From Vreelandella rituensis (GTDB lineage Bacteria; Pseudomonadota; Gammaproteobacteria; Pseudomonadales; Halomonadaceae), in NCBI RefSeq assembly GCF_003336665.1, contig NZ_QPIJ01000030.1:1-49826 (forward strand): 49,826 bases of DNA. The letters are read 5' to 3'. Shown one piece after another: positions 8,314 through 17,765 of the stretch. Position 1 is the first letter of the stretch, and every line of letters begins with the position of its first letter. A program made the translations under genes and the position numbers. The notes beneath the pieces are model-generated. The model was not told where the DNA came from. It ran no database searches and saw only the letters and a list, made by a program, of their open reading frames with translations.

Positions 8314-8358
8314 TTGAGCTGCGGCGAATTGAGCTTGGTCGAATTGAGCTAGGCCGAA
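8314..8358. repeat. Three tandem 15-bp repeats across a stop codon
   Basis: The unit TTGAGCTNSGNCGAA occurs three times without gaps (8314-8328, 8329-8343, 8344-8358). The chemoreceptor stop codon (8349-8351, minus strand) lies inside the copy nearest the gene. A 15-base unit keeps frame, so a gain or loss of copies or of the stop would add five-residue steps (LNSTK, LNSPQ) to the protein C-terminus. The rest of 8048-8313 holds only the IS relic end and no recognisable gene. Confidence 0.8.
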
Positions 8359-10298
8359 GGCAGCCGCGCCGTTGCTCGGCCCGTGTTGTCGCTCACCTTG
8401 TATTTGCTGATGACTCCCACCACTTCCTCGGCCTGTTCATCCAGCGAACGACTGGCCGCCGCCACCTGCTCCACCAACGCCGCGTTCTGCTGGGTAACCT
8501 GCTCCAGCTGGGTCATGGCGCGGTTGATCTCTTCAATTCCCACGGACTGCTCGGTGGTCGCGGAAGACATTTCAGTGACCAATTCGGCCATTTGCTGTGC
8601 CTGCCTGGCGATGGTACCCAAGGTCTCACTGGTGGAATTCACCAAGGTTTCGCCTTCACTGATGCAAGCCACATTATTATCGATCAGCTTACGAATCTCG
8701 TCAGCCTCTTGTGCGCTACGGCTGGCCAGCTTGCGCACTTCCTGGGCGACCACGGCAAAGCCACGCCCGTGCTCACCGGCCCGCGCGGCTTCCACAGAGG
8801 CGTTCAGCGCCAGCATGTTGGTTTGAAAGGCAATACTATCAATCGCCGCAATGATTTTGGTCACTTGACCATTGGCTTCGTGAATCTGGTGCATCGCCCC
8901 TTGGGCTTTAGCGGCAATATCGGTGGCCTGCCTTGCAGAGTCGGCCACATCGGCGGTCATCGCCTGGGCCTGATGCGCATTATCGGTGCTCTGGCGCACC
9001 GTCGCGGTGATCTCTTCCATGCTCGATGCCGTTTGCACCAGCGATGCCGACTGCTCTTCGGTACGTTGCGCCAAGTCCTGGTTACCCTGAGCAATTTCTC
9101 TACTGGCGACTTCCACCGATTGGGCATTTTGCTTGAGTTCGGCCACCAGCGCCTCGGTAGCGGCGGAAGCGTCGTTGAACGCCAGGTACAGTCGCGACAA
9201 CTCATCATTGCCGGGCACGTCCAAACGCCGCGTCAGATCATTCCCCCTCGTCTCGATGCTTTCCAGCGCACGGATCAAGGGGCGCGTGATGCTGTGAACG
9301 ATAAGGGTGGCCACCAGTATCGCGATGCCCGACGCCGCCACCGCAATAATCACATACAACCACAGGGCCTTGCGTGCATCGCTGCGCAAGGTTTGGGTCG
9401 TGGCGACAATCGTGCCCGCCACGCTGTCTTCCAGGGCTTTCAAGCGCCCGATCTTGACAGTCTGCCATTCGAACCATTGTTCCGGATTGACCCCGTAGCC
9501 GCCGGTTTCCGCCTGGGCGATAGCCAACTCGCGCAACCGTTCCAGCCGTTCGATTTGCTCACCGGAAAGCGCTTGGACCAATTGTTCGCGCTGTTCGCGA
9601 CTGGCCAACACCGTGAAGCTTTCCAGAAATGCGCGTTCGGCACCCAGCAGCGAAAGAAAGCGCCGCAGCATGGGCTCGTTCATGCCATCGCCGGCAAACG
9701 CATTGGAAAGCAGCGCACGCTCGATACCCGCCAAATCCTTGGCTTCCAACAGGCTGTAATACGTCGCCAACTGGCGTGTCACGTCACCATTATTCGTCAG
9801 ATGGCTGAGTTCACCCACCACTTCCATCAAGGCGTTGTTGATCCCGGTGTAATGCGCCAGCACGTCATTAGTGGCGATGCTCAGGGAATCGACTTGCGGA
9901 CGGATGTTACGTGTCGCATCCAGCCGCCGAAGCGTGTGATCAATGCGTTCCTGGGCATTCTCCGTCAACGCCTCCCGATTCAGCTGATCAAGCTCTTGAC
10001 GAAAAGCCGCGATTGCCTGATCGGTCATGGGGCGCTGATTGGGCAATCGTGTGTTGAAACTCTTGCCTTCGCTGCCCAGAAAGCCGGCAGTCATGCCACG
10101 CTCAAGCTGCACTTGATGAATCAACATCCCGGCCCGCCGGGCGACCTCGGTCATTCCCTGCAAGCGGTCGAGCTCTTGCACCACGCCTTGGCGTTCGCTG
10201 ATGCCATTGAAGGCAAACCAGATTAATGCCAACAGCGGCAAGGTCAGCACCATGGCGAACTTGCGTCTCATGGAGACTCGGTGAAGTAGATTTGTCAT
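8349..10298 (-). CDS. Methyl-accepting chemotaxis protein with NIT sensor domain
   Basis: This 649-residue inner-membrane chemoreceptor has a first transmembrane helix near residues 13-31. Its large periplasmic sensor begins with [16 protein letters not shown], typical of NIT (nitrate/nitrite-sensing type) domains. A second helix lies near 311-332 ([21 protein letters not shown]), followed by HAMP and a cytoplasmic signalling domain with the hairpin tip [37 protein letters not shown]. There is no C-terminal CheR-docking pentapeptide, and it ends RLPSA. The ATG at 10298 has AAGG seven bases upstream; the ATG at 10304 is too close to it. It probably feeds a flagellar chemotaxis pathway encoded elsewhere. 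The ligand is unknown. Confidence 0.93.
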   Translation of the reverse strand: MTNLLHRVSMRRKFAMVLTLPLLALIWFAFNGISERQGVVQELDRLQGMTEVARRAGMLIHQVQLERGMTAGFLGSEGKSFNTRLPNQRPMTDQAIAAFRQELDQLNREALTENAQERIDHTLRRLDATRNIRPQVDSLSIATNDVLAHYTGINNALMEVVGELSHLTNNGDVTRQLATYYSLLEAKDLAGIERALLSNAFAGDGMNEPMLRRFLSLLGAERAFLESFTVLASREQREQLVQALSGEQIERLERLRELAIAQAETGGYGVNPEQWFEWQTVKIGRLKALEDSVAGTIVATTQTLRSDARKALWLYVIIAVAASGIAILVATLIVHSITRPLIRALESIETRGNDLTRRLDVPGNDELSRLYLAFNDASAATEALVAELKQNAQSVEVASREIAQGNQDLAQRTEEQSASLVQTASSMEEITATVRQSTDNAHQAQAMTADVADSARQATDIAAKAQGAMHQIHEANGQVTKIIAAIDSIAFQTNMLALNASVEAARAGEHGRGFAVVAQEVRKLASRSAQEADEIRKLIDNNVACISEGETLVNSTSETLGTIARQAQQMAELVTEMSSATTEQSVGIEEINRAMTQLEQVTQQNAALVEQVAAASRSLDEQAEEVVGVISKYKVSDNTGRATARLPSA

Positions 10299-10605
10299 TA
10301 ACATGCCTTAAATTAACTAAGTTGATAAGGTTAGTCGCTTCGCTAAAAGCTGCTACATGCTATACGACAAAAGAACTATGGCAAACAGCTGTTTGAAGTA
10401 GCGAAAAACTCCGCCATTCTAAACAAACAGCTGAATCAAGCGCTGTCCTGGGACAAAGAAATCACCTAATTCGACTTGCTAGCCAAGAAGCAAGCTCATA
10501 CCCTTGTGCGCGTTTCAAAAGGGAAAACGCTCATTCGAAGCGTTTAGAACATAAGCATGCCAACCGCCAAGGCGATATGGCATCACTTTATTTGCAGGGA
10601 ACTTC
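10299..10605. promoter_or_regulatory. Divergent control region with paired AAACAGCTG sites
   Basis: This 307-base gap separates the chemoreceptor gene (minus) from the outer-membrane protein gene (plus). AAACAGCTG occurs twice in direct orientation, at 10383-10391 (as the palindrome AAACAGCTGTTT, 10383-10394) and 10425-10433, exactly 42 bases apart, which is four helical turns. A further hairpin, AAACGCT / AGCGTTT, lies at 10525-10545. No clear promoter of known type was identified. Confidence 0.4.
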
Positions 10606-11280
10606 ATGAAAAAGATCATCGCAGCCACTCTGGCCCCCGCCCTCTTGTGCCTGGCTGCTGGGCAAGCACAGGCCTTCGACAACCGCGTCACCTTGGGCGC
10701 TCTTGGGGGTACTACCGGGGTAGGCGCGGAGCTTTCCTGGCGTTTTCACAAGCGCCTGGGGGTAACGGCACAGTACGCAAGTGGTCTGGACTGGGACGGC
10801 GAATTCGACACCGATGAGGTGGATTACGAAGGCGATATCGGCCTTTCAGCCGGCGCCCTCAAGGTAGATTACTATCCCTTCGCCGGGCGCTTTTACCTCA
10901 CCGCCGGTGCCATGCTGCCGGACATGGAAGCCAATGTGCGTGGCACCGCCAAGGAGCAGCAGGATTTCGAGTTCAATGGCAATCTTTATACCACCGATGA
11001 GATAGGCGCTCTGCAGGGCCAGTTGACCATCGCCGATGGTGTCCGCCCTTACGCGGGCATCGGCTGGCGCAGCTCCCACCGCACCGGCTTCGGCGTCTTC
11101 TCGGAAATCGGGGTGATGGCCACCAACGTCGACGTCTCATTGAGCTCATCGAATAATTATGAAGCTACAGACCCTCTGCTCCGCGCCGACCTGCGCCAGG
11201 AAGAGCAGGAGCTTAAAGACGAAGCGGAAAAACTGCCTTTCTACCCGGTCGCCGTGCTCGGCATCAGCTATACCTTCTGA
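10606..11280 (+). CDS. Outer-membrane beta-barrel protein
   Basis: The 224-residue protein begins with a classical signal peptide (MKKIIAATLAPALLCLAAGQAQA, cleavage expected before FDN). The mature part alternates hydrophobic and polar residues in strand-like stretches (VTLGALGGTTGVGAELSWRF, FYLTAGAML, VRPYAGIGWRS, GFGVFSEIGVMATNVDVSL). It ends with ISYTF, the terminal aromatic residue needed for barrel insertion. The length suggests an eight-strand barrel. An acidic insertion near the end (RQEEQELKDEAEKLP) resembles the helical segment before the last strand in many such proteins. AGGGAA stands just before the ATG. The specific function is not recognisable. Confidence 0.88.
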   Translation: MKKIIAATLAPALLCLAAGQAQAFDNRVTLGALGGTTGVGAELSWRFHKRLGVTAQYASGLDWDGEFDTDEVDYEGDIGLSAGALKVDYYPFAGRFYLTAGAMLPDMEANVRGTAKEQQDFEFNGNLYTTDEIGALQGQLTIADGVRPYAGIGWRSSHRTGFGVFSEIGVMATNVDVSLSSSNNYEATDPLLRADLRQEEQELKDEAEKLPFYPVAVLGISYTF

Positions 11281-11298
11281 CCAGCCAAACCAAACGGT

Positions 11299-13098
11299 CT
11301 AGCCAATCGCACGCAACGATGCCGCAGGCTCAAGCTGTTGAGCCTGCGGCGTCAAGCCTTCCCTGCTTTCGCGACGCTCAACAAACAGGCTGTTGCCGGC
11401 AATTTTCTTGGCCTGGTGCTTGAGCTCGGATAAATCAGCGGAGATATCCAACGGCTTGCAAGGGGTACCTATCTCGATAGGCTTGACCGCAATCGACACA
11501 CTGACGATAGGAAAGAAACTCACCACGCCTCGGCGATTTTCCACCTGAATTCCTCCCCGTTCACGGTCACTGTCTGCATAGAAGTCAGGTGCCATGATCG
11601 CAAAATGTTCCAAGATCTGCTTGCACACATGCTGCCAATCTTCCACGCCTAACAGCATCATGAAATCATCCCCACCGATATGCCCGATAAACCCTCCAGC
11701 GTTTTCCACCTGGGATTGCAACAAGCGCGAAAGCGAAATGATGACGTGATCGCCACGGGCATAGCCGTAGGCATCGTTGAATGCCTTGAAGTTGTCCAGG
11801 TCGACATAGGCCGCGGCAAACGCCTGGCCGCTGTTCAGGTACTCGCTTAACGTCTCGTTGATCAGGATATTACCCGGCAAGCCTGTCAAAGGATTGGCGT
11901 GGCGCGCCTGGCGCACTTGAATCGCGGTGATTTCCCGCAGCAGATCGACGATATTGCCCATGCCCGCATAGGCGCCGTTTTCTTCCACGATCACGAAATC
12001 TTCCTGTTCGATGTCGCGGCTATCCGTCAGCTGGCGGCTCAGGGCTTCAAGCGAGGTATCTCCCGACGCGACCAGCATGCGGCCATCGGCGATATCCAGC
12101 ACGTGGCGTTTGGCATATAACGCATGGCTGTAGGGATTGGTGAATAACGTCAGAAAAGCATTGCGGCGCACCACCCCGACGGGTTTTTCGTCTTCAACCA
12201 CCGCCACACAACGCAGCCCAGGATGCGCGCGGAAACGCTCGGCAAGCGCAGGCACCGGGCATGTCGTCGTAACCGGCTCGATAGCACGAAAAATCGAACG
12301 CGCCGTGCGCCCTGCGGGGCCTTTCAACTGCGTCGCGGACGGCAGTAGCGTATCCACCTGCAAGGGTGGCTCGGCACTTGGGCGGGCGAAGTAGAACCCC
12401 TGCAATAGCGAAAGACTGCGATCCAATTCCCATAGGCACAGGTGCTCGGCGGCAGTTTCCACGCCTTCGGCGATCAGCTGGCAATTCAGGCTTCGCGCCA
12501 CGTCCAGAATCGAGCGCAAAAATTCACGCTTCGCCGGTTCATGATCAATCCCCGCAATGAAATGCCGGTCCAGCTTGACGAAGTCCGGACGCAACTCCGA
12601 CCAATGGCGCAAGCTGGAGTATCCCGCGCCCAAGTCATCCAGGGCCACCTGAAAGCCCATATCGCGGTAATGCTCCACCGCTTGGCACATCAACGCATAA
12701 TCGTGGATCGGCACATGCTCGGTCAGCTCGATCACCACCCGTTCGGCAGGCAGCCCGGCCTGAGCGATGTAACTCAGGGTCAAGCCTTCGCGAAAATCGC
12801 GCTCGACGATCGTTAGCGGCATCACGTTGAGAAACAGCATGCCCGGCAGATCGAGTTCGGCAAAGCGACGTATCGCCAAGCGGCGACACAGCAGGTCCAG
12901 CTCCACCAGAAAACCCGCCTGAGTGGCCACCTCGAACAACCGCACGGGCGAATGTAGCGGCGAATCCAGTGGTCCTCGAATCAACGCCTCATAGCCATAA
13001 ATCGATTGCTGACTGACATCCACGATCGGCTGGAAGACGACTTGCAAATCCTCGTGGGCAATCAAATAGTCAAGCCATTGGGCTTCTTGTACCGTCAT
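11299..13098 (-). CDS. EAL-CBS-CBS-GGDEF c-di-GMP protein
   Basis: In this soluble 599-residue protein the domains run in the reverse of the usual order. An EAL phosphodiesterase domain (about 5-250) comes first, then a CBS pair (about 270-395) that could bind a nucleotide, then a GGDEF domain (about 400-575). The EAL residues are intact: EAL at 37-39, LNV, ELTE, LDDLGAGY with Asp154-Asp155, the Lys of KLDRHF, AEGVET and QGFYFARP. The cyclase signature is GGDDF (475-479), with Asp in place of the usual catalytic Glu, and there is no RxxD inhibition site. The likely role is a phosphodiesterase with a regulatory or weak GGDEF domain. The last codons form a 13-base-pair hairpin. Confidence 0.92.
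   Translation of the reverse strand: MTVQEAQWLDYLIAHEDLQVVFQPIVDVSQQSIYGYEALIRGPLDSPLHSPVRLFEVATQAGFLVELDLLCRRLAIRRFAELDLPGMLFLNVMPLTIVERDFREGLTLSYIAQAGLPAERVVIELTEHVPIHDYALMCQAVEHYRDMGFQVALDDLGAGYSSLRHWSELRPDFVKLDRHFIAGIDHEPAKREFLRSILDVARSLNCQLIAEGVETAAEHLCLWELDRSLSLLQGFYFARPSAEPPLQVDTLLPSATQLKGPAGRTARSIFRAIEPVTTTCPVPALAERFRAHPGLRCVAVVEDEKPVGVVRRNAFLTLFTNPYSHALYAKRHVLDIADGRMLVASGDTSLEALSRQLTDSRDIEQEDFVIVEENGAYAGMGNIVDLLREITAIQVRQARHANPLTGLPGNILINETLSEYLNSGQAFAAAYVDLDNFKAFNDAYGYARGDHVIISLSRLLQSQVENAGGFIGHIGGDDFMMLLGVEDWQHVCKQILEHFAIMAPDFYADSDRERGGIQVENRRGVVSFFPIVSVSIAVKPIEIGTPCKPLDISADLSELKHQAKKIAGNSLFVERRESREGLTPQAQQLEPAASLRAIG
11321..11350. terminator. Perfect 13-bp inverted repeat inside convergent 3' end
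   Basis: GCCGCAGGCTCAA, the loop GCTG, and its exact complement lie 40 bases past the outer-membrane gene stop and within the last codons of the EAL-CBS-GGDEF gene. There is no T run. It may terminate the plus-strand transcript or act on both convergent RNAs. Confidence 0.5.
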
Positions 13099-13258
13099 GT
13101 ATCGTTACCTGGCCGATGATATGAATCCATCCGCAGCCAAGCGTGATACAGCAATGTTGCGAGAAAATGACAGCGGTGAATTTACTAATATTTGAGGCAG
13201 TTGCCACCGCCGGCGCCAAAATCTTCTGTGTGGAAGGGGCTTTCAACCGAAAAATCGC

Positions 13259-13285
13259 TCAAGTTAGCGTTCGTCCCGCCGAGGG
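13259..13285 (+). promoter_or_regulatory. Sigma-28-type flagellar promoter of fliD copy 1
   Basis: TCAAGTTA, an 11-base spacer, then GCCGAGGG: 6/8 and 5/8 matches to the enterobacterial FliA consensus with exact spacing. The same arrangement in better form lies before the second fliD. It stands about 85 bases before the start. The rest of 13099-13368 holds a short direct repeat, GGTAYCACGAA (13336-13346 and 13349-13359), and nothing else recognised. Confidence 0.65.
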
Positions 13286-13374
13286 GTTAAAGTAATCACA
13301 ATGCATTAATAATCTTGATGTGCGTGCCATGAATAGGTACCACGAACAGGTATCACGAAAAGGACGGCATGGTT

Positions 13375-14778
13375 ATGGCTTCAATTTCTTCACTCGGCAT
13401 CGGCTCCGGCCTGGACCTCAACGGCCTGCTTGATCAGCTCAAGGATGCGGAACGAGGCAAGCTGGAACCCATCGAGCGGCAACTGGAAAGCCAGCAGACC
13501 AGGATCTCCGCTTACGGCCAGTTGAAGAGCGGCCTTTCCAGTTTCCAAAGCGCGATAGGCAAGCTCAACGACACTTCCATGTATGAAAGCCTCTCCACCA
13601 GCGTGAGCGGTGAATCGGTAAGTGCTACTGCAGATGAAACCGCAATGCCGGGCAGTTACAACATTACGGTTGATACCTTGGCCACGCGCGGCACGCTGGC
13701 TTCCGATGGTGTGGGCGATACCGAAACAGCCATTTCTGGCACCGACGATCAGGTGATGACATTCACCTTTGGTTATGGAGACACAAGCACCACCACTGGC
13801 GTCTCGATCGCGGCCAATAGCTCGTTGGAAGCTATCCGCGATGCCATCAATGCCGACGAGAGCGCCGGCGTTGATGCCACCATCATTAACGACGGCAGCG
13901 ACGGCACTAACTACCGCCTGGCGCTGAGTTCCCGCGAGACAGGTGCCGATGCCTCTATTTCAAACTTTTCGTTTAATATTGCTGCGCCCTTCGCAGCTGA
14001 TGGCGGCGTTAATGTTGATGACGGCTCAAGTACGGGTACGCATCAAGCGGGCACCGACGCCTCTCTCAATGTAAACGGCGTAACAATCACTAGCACATCC
14101 AACCAGGTGGAAGGCGCCATCCAGGGCGTAACGCTCAATCTTCAGGAAGGCGGTGGCGCCACCAGCAGCGTGGTAGTGGAGCAAGACACCCTGGCGGTAC
14201 GCGAAGCCGTGACGGGCTTTGTAAAGGCGTTCAACGACCTGAAAGGTAGCATTGGCGAACTGACCGCGTTCAACAGCGAAACCGGCCAGGCCGGTGATCT
14301 GCTGGGCGATAACACCGTACGCACGGTGGAATCGCGCCTACGGGGTGTTTTGGGCGGTGGTGTAGCCGAAGGACAATTTTCAATGCTTTCCAACGTGGGC
14401 ATTTCGATGCAATTGGACGGCACCCTGGAAATCGATAACGACAAGCTCGATGACGTCATCGCCAACGATCAGGGCGCCTTGGCCGAGTTCTTCGCCGGTA
14501 CCAGCGACGAGACCGGCATGGCCGGCAAACTCGACACTACTCTGAGCCAACTGCTGGGAACCAATGGCGCTGTTCAAGGGGCCATCAGTGGCGCGGAAAG
14601 CAGTATTGAAAGCCTTGGCAACCGCTACACCAGCATGGAACAAAGTATCGATCGGACCATCGATCGCTATCGCACCCAGTTCGGCCAGCTCGACGGCATG
14701 ATCGCTCAAATGAATTCGACCAGTAGCTATCTGACCCAACAGTTCGATGCGCTGGATGCCCAGTTAGGTCGTGACTAG
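13375..14778 (+). CDS. fliD: Flagellar hook-associated protein 2 (filament cap), copy 1
   Basis: This 467-residue secreted cap protein assembles at the filament tip and helps flagellin polymerise. The N-terminal FliD motif is clear: SSLGIGSGLDLNGLLDQL, then a helical D0/D1 part (to about residue 70). A variable middle of beta-rich Thr, Ser and Asp repeats follows, with LAVREAVTGFVKAFNDLKGSIGELTAF. The conserved C-terminal part has GTLEIDNDKLDDVIAND and a coiled-coil tail ending SYLTQQFDALDAQLGRD. The start is set at the ATG at 13375 because it matches the paralogue's N-terminus and lies ten bases from AAAAGGA; an ATG two codons upstream is possible. It shares D0/D1 closely with the next gene, but the middle domains differ. 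Confidence 0.94.
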   Translation: MASISSLGIGSGLDLNGLLDQLKDAERGKLEPIERQLESQQTRISAYGQLKSGLSSFQSAIGKLNDTSMYESLSTSVSGESVSATADETAMPGSYNITVDTLATRGTLASDGVGDTETAISGTDDQVMTFTFGYGDTSTTTGVSIAANSSLEAIRDAINADESAGVDATIINDGSDGTNYRLALSSRETGADASISNFSFNIAAPFAADGGVNVDDGSSTGTHQAGTDASLNVNGVTITSTSNQVEGAIQGVTLNLQEGGGATSSVVVEQDTLAVREAVTGFVKAFNDLKGSIGELTAFNSETGQAGDLLGDNTVRTVESRLRGVLGGGVAEGQFSMLSNVGISMQLDGTLEIDNDKLDDVIANDQGALAEFFAGTSDETGMAGKLDTTLSQLLGTNGAVQGAISGAESSIESLGNRYTSMEQSIDRTIDRYRTQFGQLDGMIAQMNSTSSYLTQQFDALDAQLGRD

Positions 14779-14822
14779 ATGACCAGGCCGTGACTAGACA
14801 GCCACTATCTAGCATTTGCAGC

Positions 14823-14849
14823 TAAAGTTTTGGCGTTTCCCGCCGATGA
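14823..14849 (+). promoter_or_regulatory. Sigma-28-type flagellar promoter of fliD copy 2
   Basis: TAAAGTTT (8/8), an 11-base spacer, then GCCGATGA (7/8): a near-perfect FliA promoter, 58 bases before the second fliD start. It shows that this copy has its own flagellar-class transcription and is not just read through from copy 1. Confidence 0.88.
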
Positions 14850-14906
14850 AATAGGCTAACCCGCACGTTTTATGGTTTAGCCTTTTTCACTGAGGAAACG
14901 CCCAGT

Positions 14907-16277
14907 ATGGCTACGATAACCTCCCTTGGTATTGGCTCCGGCCTGGATCTCAACGGCTTGATCGACCAGCTGAAAGACGCCGAACGGGGCAAGCTTGAAC
15001 CCATCAAGCGCCAGCAGGAACAGCAGCAAGCCAAGATTTCTGCCTATGGCCAGCTACAAACCTCCCTCAACAGCTTCCAGGATGCCGTCGGCAAGCTCAA
15101 CGACGCCTCGCTTTTCCAAAGTCTCTCCACCAACGTGCGTGGCGAAGGCATTGCCGCCAACGCCACTGCCGATGCGCTTCCCGGCCGTTACAGCGTTAAC
15201 GTGGAGACCTTGGCCAAGGCCGGAAGCCTGGCCACCACGCGCGTCGACAGCCTGGATGACGTCCTCACCGGCGAAAATGCCACGCTTAAACTCAGCTTTG
15301 GCGCGGGCACCGAGACCTCCGAGGCCGTCATCAACCTGGAAGCCGGCAGCACCCTCGCCGACATTCGTGATCAGATCAATGCCGACAAGCAGGCAGGCGT
15401 TACCGCGTCCATCATCAACGATGGCACTGGCTATCGCTTGGCGCTGAACTCCAAGACCACCGGGGCCGATACCTCCATCCAGGAAATCGGCTTTACCGGC
15501 CTGGCAGCGGGCATGACGCTGGCGTCTGAAGGAGACACCAAGCGCGTCGGAAAAGATGCCCTGCTGGATGTCAACGGGGTTACGGTTACCAGCCCTACCA
15601 ATGAAGTCAAAGGCGCGATTCAAGGCGTCACGCTCACGCTGGAAGAAGAAGGCAGCAGCAGTAGCGTGGTCGTGGAACGCGACACCCTGGCGGTACGCGA
15701 CAACGTCAATGGTTTCGTGAAAGCCTTCAACGTCTTGAAAACCACCATCGACAAACTGACGTCCTTCAATGGCGACAGCAGCACCGCTGGGGAACTGCTG
15801 GGCGACAACACCGTGCGCACCATCGAATCGCGTTTGCGCAGCGTGCTGGGCGGTGGCGTCGCAGGCGGAGAGCTTTCCACCCTGAGCCAACTGGGCATTT
15901 CGCTCAAGCGCGACGGCACCCTGGAAATAGATGACAAGAAACTCAGCGGTCTGGTAGCCGGCGACCAGACCGCCATAAGCGACTTCTTCGCGGGCAGCGA
16001 TAAACAAGGCGGCCTGGCCGGCAAACTCGACACCACCCTGAGCCAACTGCAAGGCAATAACGGCCTGATGAAAAGCTCCATCAGCGGCGCGGAAAACCGC
16101 ATCGAGAGCCTCAACACCCGTTACGAGCGCATGGAAGCCACCATCGAGCGCACCATCGGCCGTTACCGCACCCAATTCAGCCAGCTGGACGGCATGATCT
16201 CTCAAATGAACCAGGTCAGCTCCTACCTCACTCAGCAATTCGACGCACTGGACTACCAGCTCGGCCGCAAGAAGTAA
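14907..16277 (+). CDS. fliD: Flagellar hook-associated protein 2 (filament cap), copy 2
   Basis: This 456-residue paralogue of the gene before it begins MATITSLGIGSGLDLNGLID and has the same domain plan. The N-terminal 70 residues and the C-terminal 120 residues are nearly collinear with copy 1 (both carry LLGDNTVRT and ESRLR blocks, KLDTTLSQL, and the SYLTQQFDALD tail). The central exposed domains (about 80-250) are clearly diverged and shorter. The ribosome site TGAGGAAA lies upstream. It has its own sigma-28 promoter. Flagellin, fliS and other late genes are not nearby, so this is a detached late-gene pair. The two caps could suit different flagellins or alternate in the same filament. Confidence 0.94.
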   Translation: MATITSLGIGSGLDLNGLIDQLKDAERGKLEPIKRQQEQQQAKISAYGQLQTSLNSFQDAVGKLNDASLFQSLSTNVRGEGIAANATADALPGRYSVNVETLAKAGSLATTRVDSLDDVLTGENATLKLSFGAGTETSEAVINLEAGSTLADIRDQINADKQAGVTASIINDGTGYRLALNSKTTGADTSIQEIGFTGLAAGMTLASEGDTKRVGKDALLDVNGVTVTSPTNEVKGAIQGVTLTLEEEGSSSSVVVERDTLAVRDNVNGFVKAFNVLKTTIDKLTSFNGDSSTAGELLGDNTVRTIESRLRSVLGGGVAGGELSTLSQLGISLKRDGTLEIDDKKLSGLVAGDQTAISDFFAGSDKQGGLAGKLDTTLSQLQGNNGLMKSSISGAENRIESLNTRYERMEATIERTIGRYRTQFSQLDGMISQMNQVSSYLTQQFDALDYQLGRKK

Positions 16278-16313
16278 CCCGCCGGCAGGGGTGGCTTTGA
16301 GTATTGGCGGTCT

Positions 16314-17645
16314 CTACCCCCCGGTGCTGCTGCGCCCGACCCCTAGATAGCGCATTCCGGCTTCCTGGACGGCCTCCGGGGTGTAGAGGTTGCGGCCGTC
16401 CACGACGACTTTCGCCTTGAGCTGCTCGCTGAGCCAGGCGAAATCCACGCTGCGAAACTCCTTCCATTCCGTGCAGATAACCAGGGCATCGGCGCCTTTT
16501 ACCGCTTGAATGCGATCCCCGACCAGCACCAAGTCATCGCGCTCGCCGTAGAGGCGACGACACTCTGTCATAGCTTCCGGATCGAAGGCTTGTACCCTGG
16601 CACCGGCTTGCCATAGCGCTTCCATCAGGGTGCGGCTGGGCGCTTCACGCATGTCATCGGTATCGGGCTTGAAGGCCAGCCCCCAGACGGCGATGGTCTT
16701 GCCTTCCAGCTCACCCAAGGCACTTTCAAGCTTGGTGTAGAGGGTGTGCTTCTGGCGCTGGTTGACCGCTTCCACGGCACTGAGCAGTTGCGGCGTGTAG
16801 CCGTATTGGCGGGCGGTGCGTTCCAAAGCCTGCACATCCTTGGGAAAGCAGGAGCCGCCGTAACCGCAACCGGGGTAGATGAAGTGATAACCGATGCGCG
16901 GGTCGCTGCCGATACCGCGGCGCACGTCTTCTACATCCACCTCCAAGCGTTCCGCCAGGTTGGCGATTTCATTCATGAAACTGATCTTGGTGGCAAGCAT
17001 GGCATTGGCAGCGTACTTGGTCAGCTCGGCGGCGCGCACGCTCATGAACATCAGCTTGTCGTGGTTGCGGTTGTAGGGGGCGTAGCATTCGCGCATGCGC
17101 TGCTTGACCCCTTCACTCTCGGTACCCACGATAATCCGCGCACCGCGCGTGAAGTCGTCGATCGCCGCGCCTTCTTTCATGAATTCAGGATTCGAACACA
17201 CATTGAAGGCGTGGCTGGCGCTGCGTGCTTCCAGCGCCGCGGTAATCTCGGCGGTGACTTTTTCCGCGGTACCCACCGGCACGGTGGACTTGTCGATCAC
17301 CAGTTTGTAGCCCTGCATGTGCTCGCCAATCGTGCGGGCCACCTCAAGCACGTAGCGTAAATCGGCGCTGCCGTCTTCATCCGAGGGCGTTCCCACAGCG
17401 ATGAACAAAAGCTCCCCTGCATTGACGGCGGTGGCGGCATCCGAAGTGAAGCACAGCCTGCTGGCCGCCACGTTGTGCGCCACGAGAGTACTCAGGCCGG
17501 GCTCGAAGATGGGCACTTCTCCGGCTTCCAACTGGGCAATGCGCTGGGCATTGACATCCATGCAGGTGACCTGGTGGCCCACTTCCGCCAGACAGGCACC
17601 GGCCACCAAGCCGACATAGCCGGTTCCGAATACGCTGATATGCAT
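16314..17645 (-). CDS. ugd: UDP-glucose 6-dehydrogenase
   Basis: The enzyme oxidises UDP-glucose to UDP-glucuronate with two NAD+, supplying exopolysaccharide and lipopolysaccharide synthesis. Its 443 residues match the family. The N-terminal Rossmann fold begins [22 protein letters not shown]. The catalytic Cys266 sits in [10 protein letters not shown], with Lys210 and Asn214 in [12 protein letters not shown] and Asp270 also present. The UDP-binding C-terminal domain has [24 protein letters not shown] precedes the ATG at suitable distance. It is convergent with fliD copy 2, and no other sugar genes adjoin it. Very secure. Confidence 0.97.
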   Translation of the reverse strand: MHISVFGTGYVGLVAGACLAEVGHQVTCMDVNAQRIAQLEAGEVPIFEPGLSTLVAHNVAASRLCFTSDAATAVNAGELLFIAVGTPSDEDGSADLRYVLEVARTIGEHMQGYKLVIDKSTVPVGTAEKVTAEITAALEARSASHAFNVCSNPEFMKEGAAIDDFTRGARIIVGTESEGVKQRMRECYAPYNRNHDKLMFMSVRAAELTKYAANAMLATKISFMNEIANLAERLEVDVEDVRRGIGSDPRIGYHFIYPGCGYGGSCFPKDVQALERTARQYGYTPQLLSAVEAVNQRQKHTLYTKLESALGELEGKTIAVWGLAFKPDTDDMREAPSRTLMEALWQAGARVQAFDPEAMTECRRLYGERDDLVLVGDRIQAVKGADALVICTEWKEFRSVDFAWLSEQLKAKVVVDGRNLYTPEAVQEAGMRYLGVGRSSTGG

Positions 17646-17765
17646 GAGGTTTCCTGTTTGCTGATAGCTGCGTCAAGACGAGCTTAGCATGCCGGCCAAA
17701 AAGGAGTTGAGGTCGGTTGAAAAAAATAGAAGGATAACGACTTTAGTCTGAGTACGACTTTGGTT

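Noticed and set aside
8592..10226. Open frame of 544 codons on the plus strand
   Set aside because: It lies opposite the whole chemoreceptor gene, has no ribosome site or recognisable domain, and is explained by GC-rich antisense codon structure.
15054..16238. Open frame of 394 codons opposite the second fliD
   Set aside because: Antisense shadow of a well-supported gene with its own sigma-28 promoter. No domain is visible.
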